Source: Periplaneta americana
Taxonomy: Eukaryota > Arthropoda > Insecta > Blattodea > Blattidae
Assembly (NCBI RefSeq): GCF_040183065.1
Contig: NW_027185501.1
Span: 1,514,001-1,578,000 of the forward strand
Direction: 5' to 3'
DNA: 64,000 nucleotides
A program made the position numbers and the translations under genes. The notes beneath the pieces were generated by a model. That model was given only the letters and a program-made list of their open reading frames with translations, was not told the DNA's origin and did not search any database. Below are positions 44,073-55,102 of the stretch, one piece after another (the first letter of the stretch is position 1; every line of letters begins with the position of its first letter).

Positions 44073-45650
44073 ACAGTCTATATATGCAGTCACGAAGCTC
44101 AATACTTACTAAATATGCAAAAATCGACAGTTGAAATATGCATCCATAGATAGTTGCTATCCACCAGGATCGCTACTATCGCCTCATCATAAATCCTTTC
44201 CCCATCAGACGATAAAATGTATTATACTTTCGATATGGTATTCTTTTGAAAAAATTAACCACCTTCCTTCCACTATTGAAATACGAAATACATAAGGTTT
44301 ATATATTATTTTCATATAATATATATTATATTTTATAAACTCATCTTCCTGGATCTTTCGGAAGAAGGATAGACCTAACTCTAACCTCTTTTTCTTACAA
44401 TATTTATAGTACCACAAACATCTCCTTGTCCCATATTATTATTCAAATTATTGCATTTTAGCCCTCATTTCACAGTTTACACAACTTTTCACAACAATAC
44501 GAACTACAGCACAGTCAATGCCTTTTCGATCTAGACCAGGCCATAATGTATGTTCGGGTTTTCTATTTCAGTGTATGTAGCTCAGTGAAATATAATAACT
44601 TTATTGCGTATCATAGCTAAGTTTTATTTACTGTAATTTGTCCATAAGTTCCGTTTACTTCTTGTTGCATAATATGTTGGAGAAATAATTACAAAACTGT
44701 GTTCTTTTCATGTGAAGAGAATTTTACGTGTTAACATAATCTGTTGGCATCAACATTTTAAGTTGAGAATGGAAACTATTTTCAGGTTTAATAAAAAAGA
44801 ATTTATATTATGACTTTAATTTAGCACTTCTACCTTCCTTAAATGTAGACAGAAAATTTACCATACCACTCCTATGAAATTAGTGTACGTACGATTGCTA
44901 CTTCGTCTCTTAGGTAGTAGACAAATACAATAATTCAATACTCAATTGTAGTATTAGAATACAGACAAATAGAATGTGACGAGTGTCATACATGACATTA
45001 TGCTTAATTATAATACATAATTGCGAATATAGGAATATAAGTTAAATATAGTAAACATAACCTATAATTTCCGTATGACATAATATACATACAGTATGGT
45101 GAGAAGATATATAAATTAGTAAGAATGTAGTGGCAGGGCATTGGAGACCACTAAAATTAGACAGAAAGGGGCAACTGGTACAGTAAACATAACCTATAAT
45201 TTCAACATATCTAAATATTCGTGCGGTGCAACTGAAAATTATTGAATAGTGCATAAATGAATGTACAAGAATTTCGCAATATTTCAACGAAATAATGGCA
45301 GGTATTACACATACGAACAACGTAATTTTCATACCAAAAATAATTTCACACCTTAACTCGCAAGGAATTATGTCTGAAGTGTCTCCTAATCATTGTTTTA
45401 AATAACATATGTTACTGTTAACATATGTTACTGTTTATGCATTCCAACTAATTTATATGGTTGAAACGCCGCCCTTCTTGATCGGGTTAAGCGAGTCACA
45501 TGGTCTGCCTTACGGCCTGTATTAGATTACGATGGCAGTGGCACAGTCTAATGTTCCTAGTACTCACAGCGCTCCAAGCGGCTGGCAACTATCGCAAAAA
45601 ATGTAAAAAATCATCCCAAGCTTCGTGATTGTATATAGTAGACTGAGGTA
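44073..45650. mobile_element. Candidate DNA element with short inverted ends
   Basis: CAGTCTATATATGCAGTCAC at 44,074-44,093, then GAAGCT, is matched in reverse near 45,619-45,645 (AAGCTTCGTGATTGTATATA then GTAGACTG). The two are about 80% alike over some 30 bp. The interior has only short frames. It could be the two ends of one element or two unrelated fragments of the same repeat. Confidence 0.35.
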
Positions 45651-45761
45651 GGTCTGCGCACACCAACGCGGGACGCGGGAGCGACAGCGAAACTTGTAAT
45701 CCCGCGAACATTCCGCGAACGCTGCGAAATTCGTCGTTGGCTTCACACCAAAACGGGACTT
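45651..45761. other. GC-richer flank of the Jockey LINE
   Basis: Contains CCAACGCGGGACGCGGGAGC-type sequence; no feature recognised. Confidence 0.3.
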
Positions 45762-47600
45762 TTTTTTGTTTTTAATTCGTCAACGTTTGGATACAGTATC
45801 GAAATCTTGGGTGAACTCCGGACTGTTCCTAATTACTTTTACTTATTGCTGAGAGGTAGTTCATTTATGATGCTGCACTCCCGTCATAACCAGGATGAAC
45901 AGTGTGAAAACAAATTTGACAGATAACTATGAAAAGAGGAACAAAGGTGTACGATGTCTTTTGTAGTACTGAGGGTTATAAGTTCCTAGTTTTGATACAT
46001 ACACATTTTGGTGGGAATGTGCCTGTTTATAAAATGTTTCAGCGAATCTCCTAATGATAACTGGGATACTTTCCACTTTTAGATCTTGATGTATCTCTTC
46101 GTTTCTTGTGTACCACCCGCTGTTATGAATTACACGTAATACTTTATTTTGTACAACTCGAATGGGATCTAATGTTGTCTTGGGTGCGTATCCCCATACT
46201 GTAGAACCATACAAAAGCACTGATCTAATCAGCAATTTATAAATTGTCACTTTTTTAGATGTTGACAATGCACGTGTTTTTAAAAGGGGATACAGTTGTA
46301 CCATTCTTGCTATTGTTTTTGCTCGTGTATTTGCAATGTTGGTATGCCATAATAGACGACTATCCAAATGGATTCCAAGATACTTAACAGAATCCTGAAA
46401 TTCAAGGGCAGTACCATACAGTGTGAGTTTAGTTTGTGGTACACTTCGAGTTCTACTGAAGGCTATGACTTGACTCTTCATTGTATTTACAGTTAAGCGC
46501 CAATGTTGGAACCATTCTTCTATAAGGTGGACATGCCGTTGAAGTCGACCAATGGCTAGATCGGCATTACGATGTGTAGTGTATGCTAGTGTATCATCTG
46601 CATGTAAGGCTAAACTGGTGACGTCAGTTTCTGGAAGATCTGAAGTATATGCACAATATAAATAACGGCCCAGTACTGAGCCTTGCGGAACTCCTCCTTG
46701 AATTTGCTTTTGTCTTGATAAATAGCCGTCTTCCTTAACACAGAAACTTCTGTTCCGAAGAAAATCAGCAATTATATGAATCAGTGCATCAGGATCCTCT
46801 GATTGGATTAATTTATAAATTATACCAGTATGCCACACAGAGTCAAATGCACTTTTGACATCGAGAAATATTGCTACGGTAGTAGCTCTGTTGTTGAAAC
46901 CGATAGTTGTTTGCTCAACAAGACGCAGCAGTTGGTGTGTTGTAGAGAGACCTTGTTGATATGCAGCCTGATAGGGTGGAATAAGGTTTGGTGCACTTTG
47001 TAGAAGATTGGTCATAAGAATTCGTTCAAATACTTTGCCAAGGGCATTAATCAAACTTATTGGTCTGCGATTTGCTGGAACCTTTGGATTTTTCTTTTGT
47101 TTGGGAATGGCAGTAATATATGCAAATTTCCAAGCATCTCGAAAACATCGATGAGCTATACACTGATTGAAAAGCTTGGTAATATACATAAGTGCCTTTC
47201 TAGGTAAGTTTTTAAGTTCCATGTTGTGAATTTTATCAGGACCCGGTGCCTTTTTAGGTTTAAGGCGTTTAATAATGGTTTTGACTTCTGACGGGCTCGT
47301 TAAACAAATGAACTGGGATACGGGACATAGTAGGAATGTGCTGACAGTTTCCTCAACATGGCGATAATGTCCAACTAAGCTGTCACATTCATTAGCAGGA
47401 ACCAAAGCGGGATGTAGTAGCGAATAGGATGCTTCTTGTAGTTGCCCGAGATGATCATAGGTTCGTTCATATAGTACTACACTCATTCTGTCACAGCAGA
47501 ACCGTTGTTTACCGAAACTCCGGTTAAGAGAACATTCTTTTTTCATACAAAATGTTCTCATTCATTACTGCGCCCTCTGTGGCTTTCGCCAAAGACTTTA
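45762..47600 (-). mobile_element. 5'-truncated Jockey-type LINE with poly-A tail
   Basis: The minus-strand element ends in a GACGAATTAAAAAC-type sequence with an A run at 45,763-45,776. It starts upstream of 47,561. It has the RT but no endonuclease or gag, so it is 5'-truncated. I could not find a target duplication. Confidence 0.75.
45927..47561 (-). CDS. Jockey-type reverse transcriptase, uninterrupted 544 codons
   Basis: This is the longest open frame in the window apart from repeat artefacts. Order: SLTSPSEVKTIIKRLK-type entry (read ...CLTSPSEVKTIIKRLKPKK) with A-P-G-P-D; RRPISLINALGKVFERIL; YQQGLSTTHQLLRLVE; FLDVKSAFDSVWHTG; GGVPQGSVLGRYLYCAYTSD; then the catalytic block L-H-A-D-D-T-L at about 46,590-46,607; SVKYLGIHLDSRLLW; LLIRSVLLYGSTVWGYA; and a C-terminal HRT-P end. 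H-A-D-D replaces the usual Y/F-A-D-D but keeps both Asp residues. The first 70-80 residues look less conserved and may be noise before the RT. No stop or shift is visible, so the copy is young, though truncated and thus probably not autonomous. Confidence 0.88.
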   Translation of the reverse strand: MRTFCMKKECSLNRSFGKQRFCCDRMSVVLYERTYDHLGQLQEASYSLLHPALVPANECDSLVGHYRHVEETVSTFLLCPVSQFICLTSPSEVKTIIKRLKPKKAPGPDKIHNMELKNLPRKALMYITKLFNQCIAHRCFRDAWKFAYITAIPKQKKNPKVPANRRPISLINALGKVFERILMTNLLQSAPNLIPPYQAAYQQGLSTTHQLLRLVEQTTIGFNNRATTVAIFLDVKSAFDSVWHTGIIYKLIQSEDPDALIHIIADFLRNRSFCVKEDGYLSRQKQIQGGVPQGSVLGRYLYCAYTSDLPETDVTSLALHADDTLAYTTHRNADLAIGRLQRHVHLIEEWFQHWRLTVNTMKSQVIAFSRTRSVPQTKLTLYGTALEFQDSVKYLGIHLDSRLLWHTNIANTRAKTIARMVQLYPLLKTRALSTSKKVTIYKLLIRSVLLYGSTVWGYAPKTTLDPIRVVQNKVLRVIHNSGWYTRNEEIHQDLKVESIPVIIRRFAETFYKQAHSHQNVYVSKLGTYNPQYYKRHRTPLFLFS

Positions 47601-47865
47601 TACTAGCCAGCGGACATCTTACAGTGTTTCGCACGATATAATAGGGAAATATCTTGCTTGTGGCGCTCTTAGCGGCTCCACCTCTCAAATCAAGGGACGG
47701 TGGACTAGAGCTCAGTCAGGCATGGACACCGGCCTTGGACCAGCTTAGGCCCTCTTCCAAACAAGGTCATGAAGATCACGGACCGAGGACAGCAAACGAT
47801 TCCAACCGGCGGAACAGGGCTCGCCGCCCGCCAAACTTCACACAGGAATCCCGGGAGGGGCGGAG
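47601..47865. other. GC-rich spacer between two LINEs
   Basis: I see no gene. The + frame here (ALLAAPPLKSRDGG...) has no known domain. Confidence 0.35.
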
Positions 47866-48269
47866 CGATTCGATTCGATTTCGATTCAATAGTTTTATTC
47901 CGGTAAAATATACAAAGAGTATACATTGCCGGCGGCTGTTTCAGGGACTTTCTGTTTCTTTCTCTTCAGCCGTCGTGATCAATACACATGGAATACATGA
48001 TAACATAATAAAAAAGTGTACATGTTTACATAACAGCAAGGTGGAACAACAGAGGATTAAAATTTGAAAGGATAAACAATTTTTTTTGGTGCCAGTGTTT
48101 AATTTAATTTTTTTTTTTTTTTTTTTTTTTTTTTGGAACAAGAAATCCCGATGCGTTTCATTATATCTTTTGACTATTGTAGTTTTCTACTTTCTATTAT
48201 GGTTGTCCGCTGGTTCGTGTTTTTAGTGCTTAGGGATGTTGGTCACCATCGTCTCTCCCTCTTTTTATT

Positions 48270-51050
48270 GGTTAGCGGCGATACGCAGATGAATCAACAT
48301 GTAATTCTTTTATGTTTATATATGTTTTACTGTGGATGTTGTGGATCGTGGTAGTGTGTGAGTAGTTTTTCTGTTGTTGTTCTGTTATTTGTGTCGGGTG
48401 GTTGTGTGAAGAGTGTGTGTGTCTGTGTGTGTGTGTGTGTGTGTATTGCATGTTGAGTGCGGAGAATGTGTATTTGTCGTTGATGTCTTGTAGGTGTGTG
48501 AAGAGTGGTGTTGTGTTTGTTGTGTGATATACGGTGTGATTGGTGCTTCGTCTTGGGAGTCCGGAAATTGATCTTAGAATGCGCCTTTCTCTTGCCTCAA
48601 ATTTGCGTCTGTTGGAGTTGGATGTTTGTACTAGGAATATGGAGGGGTGCATACAAAGTGATCAAACCAATGCTTTGTAAAGTTGGAGGAGTGTTGGAGT
48701 TGAGCAGCCTGGGCGTCTGATGCCACTAAGGTAGCTGATTGCTTTGGTGGCCGCATTAAAATTGTTCCAGGTGTTATTGGCAAGAGTGGTACAGGGTAAT
48801 TTGGAGTTTATTGGGATGCCGAGATAGGTGAGTTGTCGCCGGAGTGGGATTTGGGTGGTACCGATTGTGATGGGGCTGGCGTTTACTGTGCGGGAGCGGA
48901 GGGAGGGACGGAGCAAGCATGTTTGTGTTTTGTTTGTGTTTATTTCTATTCGCCACATGTTAGTCCAGGTGATATATCGCCGCAGTGATCTGTTTATTTC
49001 GGCTCTGGCGGGGTGTGTCGCCCAGAATGCGATATCGTCTGCATACTGAGCTAGTCCAACGTTATTGTCTATGGGGGGAGGGATGTCCGACACAAAAATA
49101 TTGTATAGGATTGGAGAGAGGACACAACCCTGTGGGACTCCAGCTTCGATTCGGAAGGGTTGAGACAACTCGCTCCTTCCGAGTCTCACCTGTCCTGTAC
49201 GGCTTGATATGAAACTAGAGATCCAACTGGTTATTTCATGAGGGAGATGGAGTAGGGAAAGTTTGTACTTAAGGGTGTCTATCACACCTTGTCAAATGCA
49301 CGTTGTGCGTCAAACGCAACGAGGATGGCGTAATGTCTATGTGTGTGAGCCACTTCAATGGGGGTAAGCACCCGTATCAGTTGGTCGTGCAGCCGGACGC
49401 CCGGCCTGAACCCGGCCTGAGTGACCGGGATCAGGTCCCGCTCGGCCAGGTGCACGTGTAGACGCGACGCGACTACTTTCTCCATTAATTTGGCTATTGT
49501 TGTTGTCAAACAAATTGGTCGGTAGTTCATTTGGTTGGGACGCGTCTTTGCCAGGTTTTGGGAAAAGAAGAACATGTGTGTGCTTCCAGCGGGGGGAGTG
49601 TGTCCGAGTCTAAGTCATGCCGTGTAGAGTCCGGCAAGGTAGTGAAGTGCAGTAGGTGGAAGTTGTTTTAGAACGTCGTACGTGATGCCGTCTGGTCCGG
49701 GGGCTGAGTTTTTGCATTGTTTTAGTGCTATTGTTAAGTCGATGGCTGTAATGTTGTCGAGTATAGCGTCGTTAGTGCAGCGTTCTTGTGCTGCGTCGAA
49801 GTTGTGGTCATTTGGAGTAGTGTGGATGGCTTCAAGTGTGTTGCGGAAAAGGTTTAGTTTGCCTGGCTTGTCGTGTGTAATCGTGTCGCCGTCGCGGAGT
49901 GGGTGGTCTGGAAAAGTATTTCTTCCCCGAATACGCTTTTTATCGTGTCCCAGAAGCGATTCGGGTTTTATGTTCTATTGTCATCTATTTTGTCTATTAG
50001 TCTTTTCCATCGTTGCGCTTCGTATTGGGTGATCGCATTGCGAGCGTCTTCTTGTAGGGAGCGGTATAATCGTCTGTCATCGTCATCGTGCGTTCTTATG
50101 TAGAGTCGGTGCGCCGCTCTCTTCGTCTTTATTAGTTTGACTATGTCAGGTGGTAGTCGCCTGCGTGCGTCTGTGCTTCGTTTTTTGGTCGGTACTGCTA
50201 TTTCTAGAGCTCCATTCAACACCTTTGCGAAAGTGGTGTCTGCGTCGTTAATATCGTCTCTGTTTGTAATTCCAAAATGGGGGAGGTTAGTTGTCATATG
50301 CGTTTTAAATTTAGTCCAGTCGGCGTGTTTGAAGTCTCGTATACATATGGTTTCATTTGTTTGGGTGTGATGATATGAGGGTGAAGCAAGTTTCAGTAGG
50401 ATGGGGGAGTGATCTGTGTTTAAAGGTGGCAGGACTTGTATTGAGGTGAGGAGGGGGGAAGCGAAGTTTTTATCGGGTGTCTTGAAGTTTTGGTTTCCAT
50501 AAGAAATTCTTGTTGGTGCTGGGAGCGGGACCTTGGTGTAAGTGAGAGTGGGTAGGAGGGTAACTAATTGGGTTCCTGTGAGGTTTCTGTTGTTGTCGTG
50601 GAGGATTTGATGATGGGCATTAATGTCCCATGCTATTACTATGTTGGTAAAGTTATTCAGAAATAAGAGAAGAGATTCTGGGATAGGATCGTTGGGAGGA
50701 GAGTAGACAGAAACCATATGTATGTGGGAAGTTCCGTGGTCGATTCGTACAATTACACATTCGTTGTCATCGAGAAAAGGGGGGATAGGAATGTGTGTTG
50801 TGTGGACGTCATGTTTTGTCATTATCATGGCTCCACCACGGGGGTGGGAGGGCGAGCGGTTGTCGATCGCATCTGTATGTATTGTAGCCTCTCATTGTGA
50901 ATCTGTCTGTCTCAGTAATGTCTCATTGAGGCATACAACGTCTGGGTCTTGTTCTTGTATTGAGTTCGTAAGTTCAGTTCTGTTGTTTTACAGGTGTCGA
51001 ATGTTGCAGTGAATTATAGTCGTGTCGTGTTTGAGTCGGATAGTGCCCAT
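48270..51050 (-). pseudogene. LINE A ORF2: AP-type endonuclease and reverse transcriptase
   Basis: Starts at ATG 51,048-51,050 (MGTIRLKHDTTIIHCNIRHL) but meets a stop right after. Endonuclease blocks follow: D-P-D-V-V-C-L-N-E-T, VSVYSPPNDPIPESLLLFLN, WDINAHH and LNTDHSPILLK, with the His of the S/T-D-H motif kept. The 286-codon stretch 49,968-50,828 is open. RT blocks: NYRPICLTTTIAKLMEKVVA, QAGFRPGVRLHDQLIRVLTP, FDAQRAFDKV, IEAGVPQGCVLSPILYN, then Y-A-D-D at 49,034-49,045, and LTYLGIPINSKL. Breaks: a stop at the end of 20 codons, a shift at about 50,930, the F-D-K-V stop at 49,282, and a TGA after K-A-L-V at about 48,660. The thumb and tail run on to 48,272 with a His/Thr-rich low-complexity part. 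Confidence 0.88.
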
Positions 51051-51069
51051 TAAGTGTCTTTTATTTAGG

Positions 51070-52900
51070 TGTTGTCTGGATGTGGGTTCGTGGGGGTGTT
51101 GGTGGTGGGGGTTGGGCCGGGAAGTCGGTCAAGGCTGTCCGTCAGAGCCGATTGGAATGCATTGTCTATGGAGGATTGTAGTTTCTGAACAATGGTTGTG
51201 ACAATCACATCTATATTGTTGCCATATGGGGTTACTGATACATTTCTATTTATTGATCGTTTGGCTGTTGTTTTGATAGCTGCTGTGGTGGCCTCCAGCC
51301 TGGAGGGGGGGTTGTGTTTATGGTGGTGGCAGTAAAGAAGGAAGTCAGTTTGTCGATTGCTTGGTTTAGTTTGTCATCAATGTATTTTTCAAGGCGCTGT
51401 ATGTGGGTTGTGATCTGGTCGTTTATGCGTCGGTCTATATAGTCGGAAATTTGTTGTGGACTGGGGAGGGAGGGTTGGGGAGGGGTGGCGGCTTTGGCAT
51501 ATGTGCGTGAGGAAGATTGGGTGTCCTTGGTGCTGCTTGGTTCGTGCGATGTGTTGGTGGGTGGGGGGAAGTTGTCCATATTGAAGATTGGTGGGGGTGG
51601 AGCGGGGGTAGGCTTTGGTATACTGCTTGGTTTGGTAGGTGAATTTGGAGTGGGTTTTTTAGGAGAGGACTGAGAGTTGGTTCGTCTGGTAGGTCTACGT
51701 CTTTTGGATACAAAGGGCAGTGCATTTGTCCAGTGTAATGTCCGTCTTGTTTGCATGTAGCGCATCGGTGTGGCCGGTCTGTATGTCGGCAGGTGCTTCC
51801 AATTTCGCCACATTTGAAGCAGAGGGAGGGATTGAGGCAGTTTTTCTGGGTGTGGAGGTATTGCTGGCAGTTTCTGCATGGGAGGTGTCGACTAGAGAGT
51901 TTCGGGGGTTGGCAGTTGTATGTCCGCCCCCAGAGTTGGAGGTAATGTGTCAGAGAGAGGCGATGGTGTCGGTGCTGGTGGAGAAAATACGGATCAGTGA
52001 TGTGGGGCCGTTGTTGCTTAAAATTCTGGTGACTCGCGTATGGGAAATATTGGCTGATTTCATAGCTTCTGAGATTGTTTCTGGTTCTATTTCAGGGGTT
52101 ATTCCGGAGGCTACTACATTGGATTCGCGGAGGACGTGGAGGTTAAGGGAAGCTGAGTTGGTTGTGGGGTTGTGGGTATTTTTATAGTAGTCTGCATCTG
52201 GGCCGAAAGTGGATGGGTGTATATGGTTGATGAATGTTTCGAGGTCAGTGTGTTCTTGAAATGTCAGTGTAGTGGAGGAGAATCTTTGGGACCAGATTTG
52301 CTTGGAGGGATAATCTGTAGATCTATGGATTTCTTGTATATGAAGGTGGGGTTGTTTTTGTGGAGTGATTGGTTTAGGATGCGCAGAGTAGGGGGGGGGG
52401 TTGGGTTGGTGTAAGTTGTGTGTTTGTCGTTGTCGTCGCTTTGTTTGGTTGTGTAGGCTGGTGAGTTGTTTGTTTCGCTTTATTAGGAGTGGTGGTAAGG
52501 GGATAGGATGATAGGAGAGTTTCAATTCTGAATCGGGTTTCTCTGGGTGATGCTATGGCCGCAGTTTTGTGGGGGGTGTGGTTATTTCTTGGGAGGCAGA
52601 TTTGGGATTGAATGTGCGCTGGGCAGGCTGGCTAAGCCATGGGGCTTGTTGTTTTGCTTGGGAAGGTAGGAGGTATTGCGTTTGATTGTGGGGGCCGAAA
52701 GCTGAGGGTGGGATGTGAAGAGTGAATTTGGATAGGTGGGTGTGGGAGTGGAAGTTGATGATGAAGAGGTGGTCCTTCTGCTTGAAGCAGCGGACGTGTA
52801 TCCAAATTTCTTTTAAGGTGGATTGCAGTTGAGTAGCGCTGTAGTTGTATATTATTAATATGAGGTCGGCGTCAGATTCGGAGTAGGCATCGGGGGGGTT
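51070..52900 (-). pseudogene. LINE A ORF1: gag-like protein with CCHC knuckles
   Basis: Minus strand, Pro/Ser/Thr/Asn-rich. The segment 51,950-52,525 reads through FSSTTLTFQEHTDLETFINH and NLHVLRESNVVASGITPE, the RRM-like gag domain of Jockey/R1-type elements. Next, in another frame, are zinc knuckles: C-R-N-C-Q-Q-Y-L-H-T-Q-K-N-C, C-F-K-C-G-E-I-G-S-T-C with H, and C-A-T-C-K-Q-D-G-H-Y-T-G-Q-M-H-C (51,720-51,880). A Pro-rich linker and an IQRLEKYIDDKLNQAIDKL coiled-coil-like end (51,250-51,500) follow. It would bind element RNA. At least two frame changes break it. Confidence 0.75.
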
Positions 52901-53130
52901 CTTGTTCCGGGATCAGTCCAACAGTAGTCGAGCTTTTTTTGTCTGTGCGTCTTGGGTCTCGTGGGGATGTCAGTCTGTCTTGGGATTGGGATCGGCGGTT
53001 CTTTATGGATATTTTGTCGGGTGGTTTGTCATGTTCCATGTTGGTCTGACTTGTTGCGTTTCTTTTGTTTATGCAAAGTCAAAAGAGAAATGGCCAATTC
53101 ACTTTTTCACTGGCACCACTTAACTTATTT

Positions 53131-53260
53131 CCGCGTTGTATTCCTTGGAATCCGTATTTGTACACAATATGACTTTAATCTTAAATCTCTTATGTTTATT
53201 ACTTTCCACTTGTAATTATTCACTGCTTACACACTACACAGAAAAGGGGGCACTTGCGTT
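53131..53260. other. Spacer or LINE A 5' end
   Basis: No feature recognised; the exact 5' boundary of LINE A could be here. Confidence 0.3.
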
Positions 53261-53263
53261 AAA

Positions 53264-53266
53264 AAA

Positions 53267-53323
<57 letters not shown>
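53264..53323 (+). repeat. (TA)n microsatellite
   Basis: About 30 copies of TA. Confidence 0.96.
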
Positions 53324-53325
<2 letters not shown>

Positions 53326-53336
53326 GGAAATAAAAG

Positions 53337-53625
53337 AGCTGCTTTCACTAAAATGATAATCACGCACTATTGGAACTCACACTGAGCAAATAGTGAGATT
53401 CACTTTTCTTTGTGATGGTAATCATGCGCTGCCGAGAGCTACTTTCACTAAAAAGATAATCGCACACTCTTAGAACTCACACTGAGCAAATAGTGAGATT
53501 CACTTTTCTTTCTGATGGTAATCACGCGCTGCCGAGAGCTACGTTCACTAAAAAGATAATCGCACACTCTTGGAACTCGCGCTGAGCAATAGTTAGATTC
53601 ACTTTTCTTGCTGATTCACGACGTT
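53337..53625 (+). repeat. 100-bp tandem repeat, about 2.9 copies
   Basis: Units start at 53,337, 53,437 and 53,537 (AGCTRCKTTCACTAAAAWGA). Each contains AACTCACACTGAGCAAATAG and GATTCACTTTTCTT. Units 1 and 2 are about 94% alike; unit 3 is shorter at its end. Confidence 0.93.
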
Positions 53626-54020
53626 GGGGGTGGCGTCTTCGTCGTCGTTCCTTGACTGGTCGAGTACTTTGACTGCGAAGGCTCGTTGATCCTGTATACG
53701 GCTGGGGCGCTTCGGTTGTTGGAGGCCTTTATGAGGGCCAGGAGGTTGCAGTTTTACCTCCGCTGTAGGAGATTAGGTTCCGGTCCGCTCCCGCGCTGCG
53801 AGTTGCGCTCGATGCCTCCGCTTCGTAGCTTGAGATAAGCTTTGTCGGATGGGTGCTGAGTTGGTGGATTGATGCATCTGATGCTGACTGCTAGAATATC
53901 GGTCTCCTCCTGCTACTGGTGGCGAAGTAGTGGTTTATAATCAGGTACGAGACCACTACGTGGACCGCACTCAAAGATGCCGCTACGTAACCTGAGCTAC
54001 GCCTAGCGGAAAGATGTGAG
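53626..54020. other. GC-richer spacer next to the duplicated block
   Basis: No gene with a recognisable domain. It may be 5' UTR of a second LINE B copy, but it has no match at the corresponding place near 60.6 kb. Confidence 0.3.
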
Positions 54021-54382
54021 GTCCGAATCGAAAAATCGAAAGAGAATTGGGAGGACAAATTTAAAAGGTATGCAAAACGCGTCCTTGCAAGGGGTTGGGG
54101 GCAGTACAAAACTAAACATGTGAGCTCCAAGCCTGTTGCCCTCTAGTCTCACTCCGGGTTACGCTGCTCCACTGAAGGAGCTCTAGAAAATTTTGAAGGG
54201 GATGCCGAAATTGGACGTAACCTCTTAGGTACCACATACGCGAGTGGGACGGAGATTTGATCAAGTGATCACGGAACGGGGCGAGGAGGCGATGGCTGGT
54301 GTTTGCCGTTAGGATGGCAAGACGCTGTCATCTGTTCGATGACAAGGCATGTGAAGGCCGTCGGAAGAAGCGCCGCGAAATC
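54021..54382. repeat. About 365-bp block, direct copy of 60,611-61,000 (left)
   Basis: Starts GTGAGGTCCGAATCGAAAAA and ends GGAAGAAGCGCCG. It matches 60,611-61,000 at roughly 93% apart from a shorter (CGAAAAAT)-type stretch near the start. It lies at the 3' end of LINE B. Confidence 0.9.
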
Positions 54383-54523
54383 TAAATCTGCAATTTGAGA
54401 GGTCCCTGTCCTTTCAAATTGCGACTAATTGGTTGACCTCGTACATTTAATAGACAATTTATTTATAAGTTCTGAACTAGGGCATACGTCGCTTACAAGA
54501 AAAGAGGAATATATATGGGGAAG

Positions 54524-54935
54524 GGCACATAGGTCCGTGGCCCATTTCTTATAGGGCTCATCCCGACATTTGTCGTACGCCTTAGGAAAACCACGGAATA
54601 CCTAAAGGCAGGATGACTTGTCTCATATAAGAGACTAGCCAATTTGGCTATTAGGTAGGAGGTGATTGTTGCCATGAGCCTTGTTGAATCGTCTCAATTT
54701 AGAGACCAGCCATTTGGCTTTATGGTGACTCAATTACGAAGAGGGGAGAGATGTAATTATTAATTAATTTAGAGTAATTAGGGACTTTCATGGGGATATG
54801 AATGCAGGTCCGTGGCCCATTTCTTTTAGGGCTCATTCCGACATTTGTCTTAGCGCCTTAGGAAAACCACGGAAAAACGTTAGGCAGGATGAGTTGTCTC
54901 AATTTCAGAGACTAGCCAGTTGGCTCTTAGGTAGA
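54524..54935 (-). repeat. Two 135-bp modules in the LINE B 3' UTR
   Basis: Block AGGTCCGTGGCCCATTTCTT at 54,530 and at 54,808. Both copies continue with AGGGCTCAT, CGACATTTGTC, CCTTAGGAAAACCACGGAA, AGGCAGGATGA and AGAGACTAGCCA. Offset is about 279 bp. A third, partial copy (GAGACCAGCCATTTGGCT) sits at about 54,700. Confidence 0.85.
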
Positions 54936-55102
54936 ATGACTCTATGAATCGATGGATATATATTAGCCCATTGGCTCTATGATAGTACCATCGATCAACA
55001 AAAGTAGATATTGTTAGGGAGGAATTTTGTTTAGCCCAGTTAAGACAAGGTCATTTTATAGCGGTTGCACTATCCAAGGAGTCTCATGGAGTTGAGTCGT
55101 GG

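Larger units (their letters stand above)
47866..53130 (-). mobile_element. LINE family A, near full length (two ORFs)
   Basis: Minus strand: ORF1 gag (about 52,900-51,070), ORF2 endonuclease-RT (51,050-48,270), and a 3' UTR with an internal A run (48,108-48,134) and an AATAAA followed by a (TCGAA)n tail at 47,866-47,890. A second, 5'-truncated copy on + lies at 61,095-63,104. EN plus RT with a zinc-knuckle gag and no RNase H suggests the Jockey/R1 part of the LINE tree. Confidence 0.85.

Noticed and set aside
47866..47900. 28S rDNA target of an R1/R2 element next to LINE A
   Set aside because: The flank does not show the conserved 28S sequence that I would expect around R1 or R2 insertions.
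47654..48067. 137-codon plus frame at the 3' end of LINE A as a gene
   Set aside because: It overlaps the LINE A 3' UTR and tail, and has no domain.
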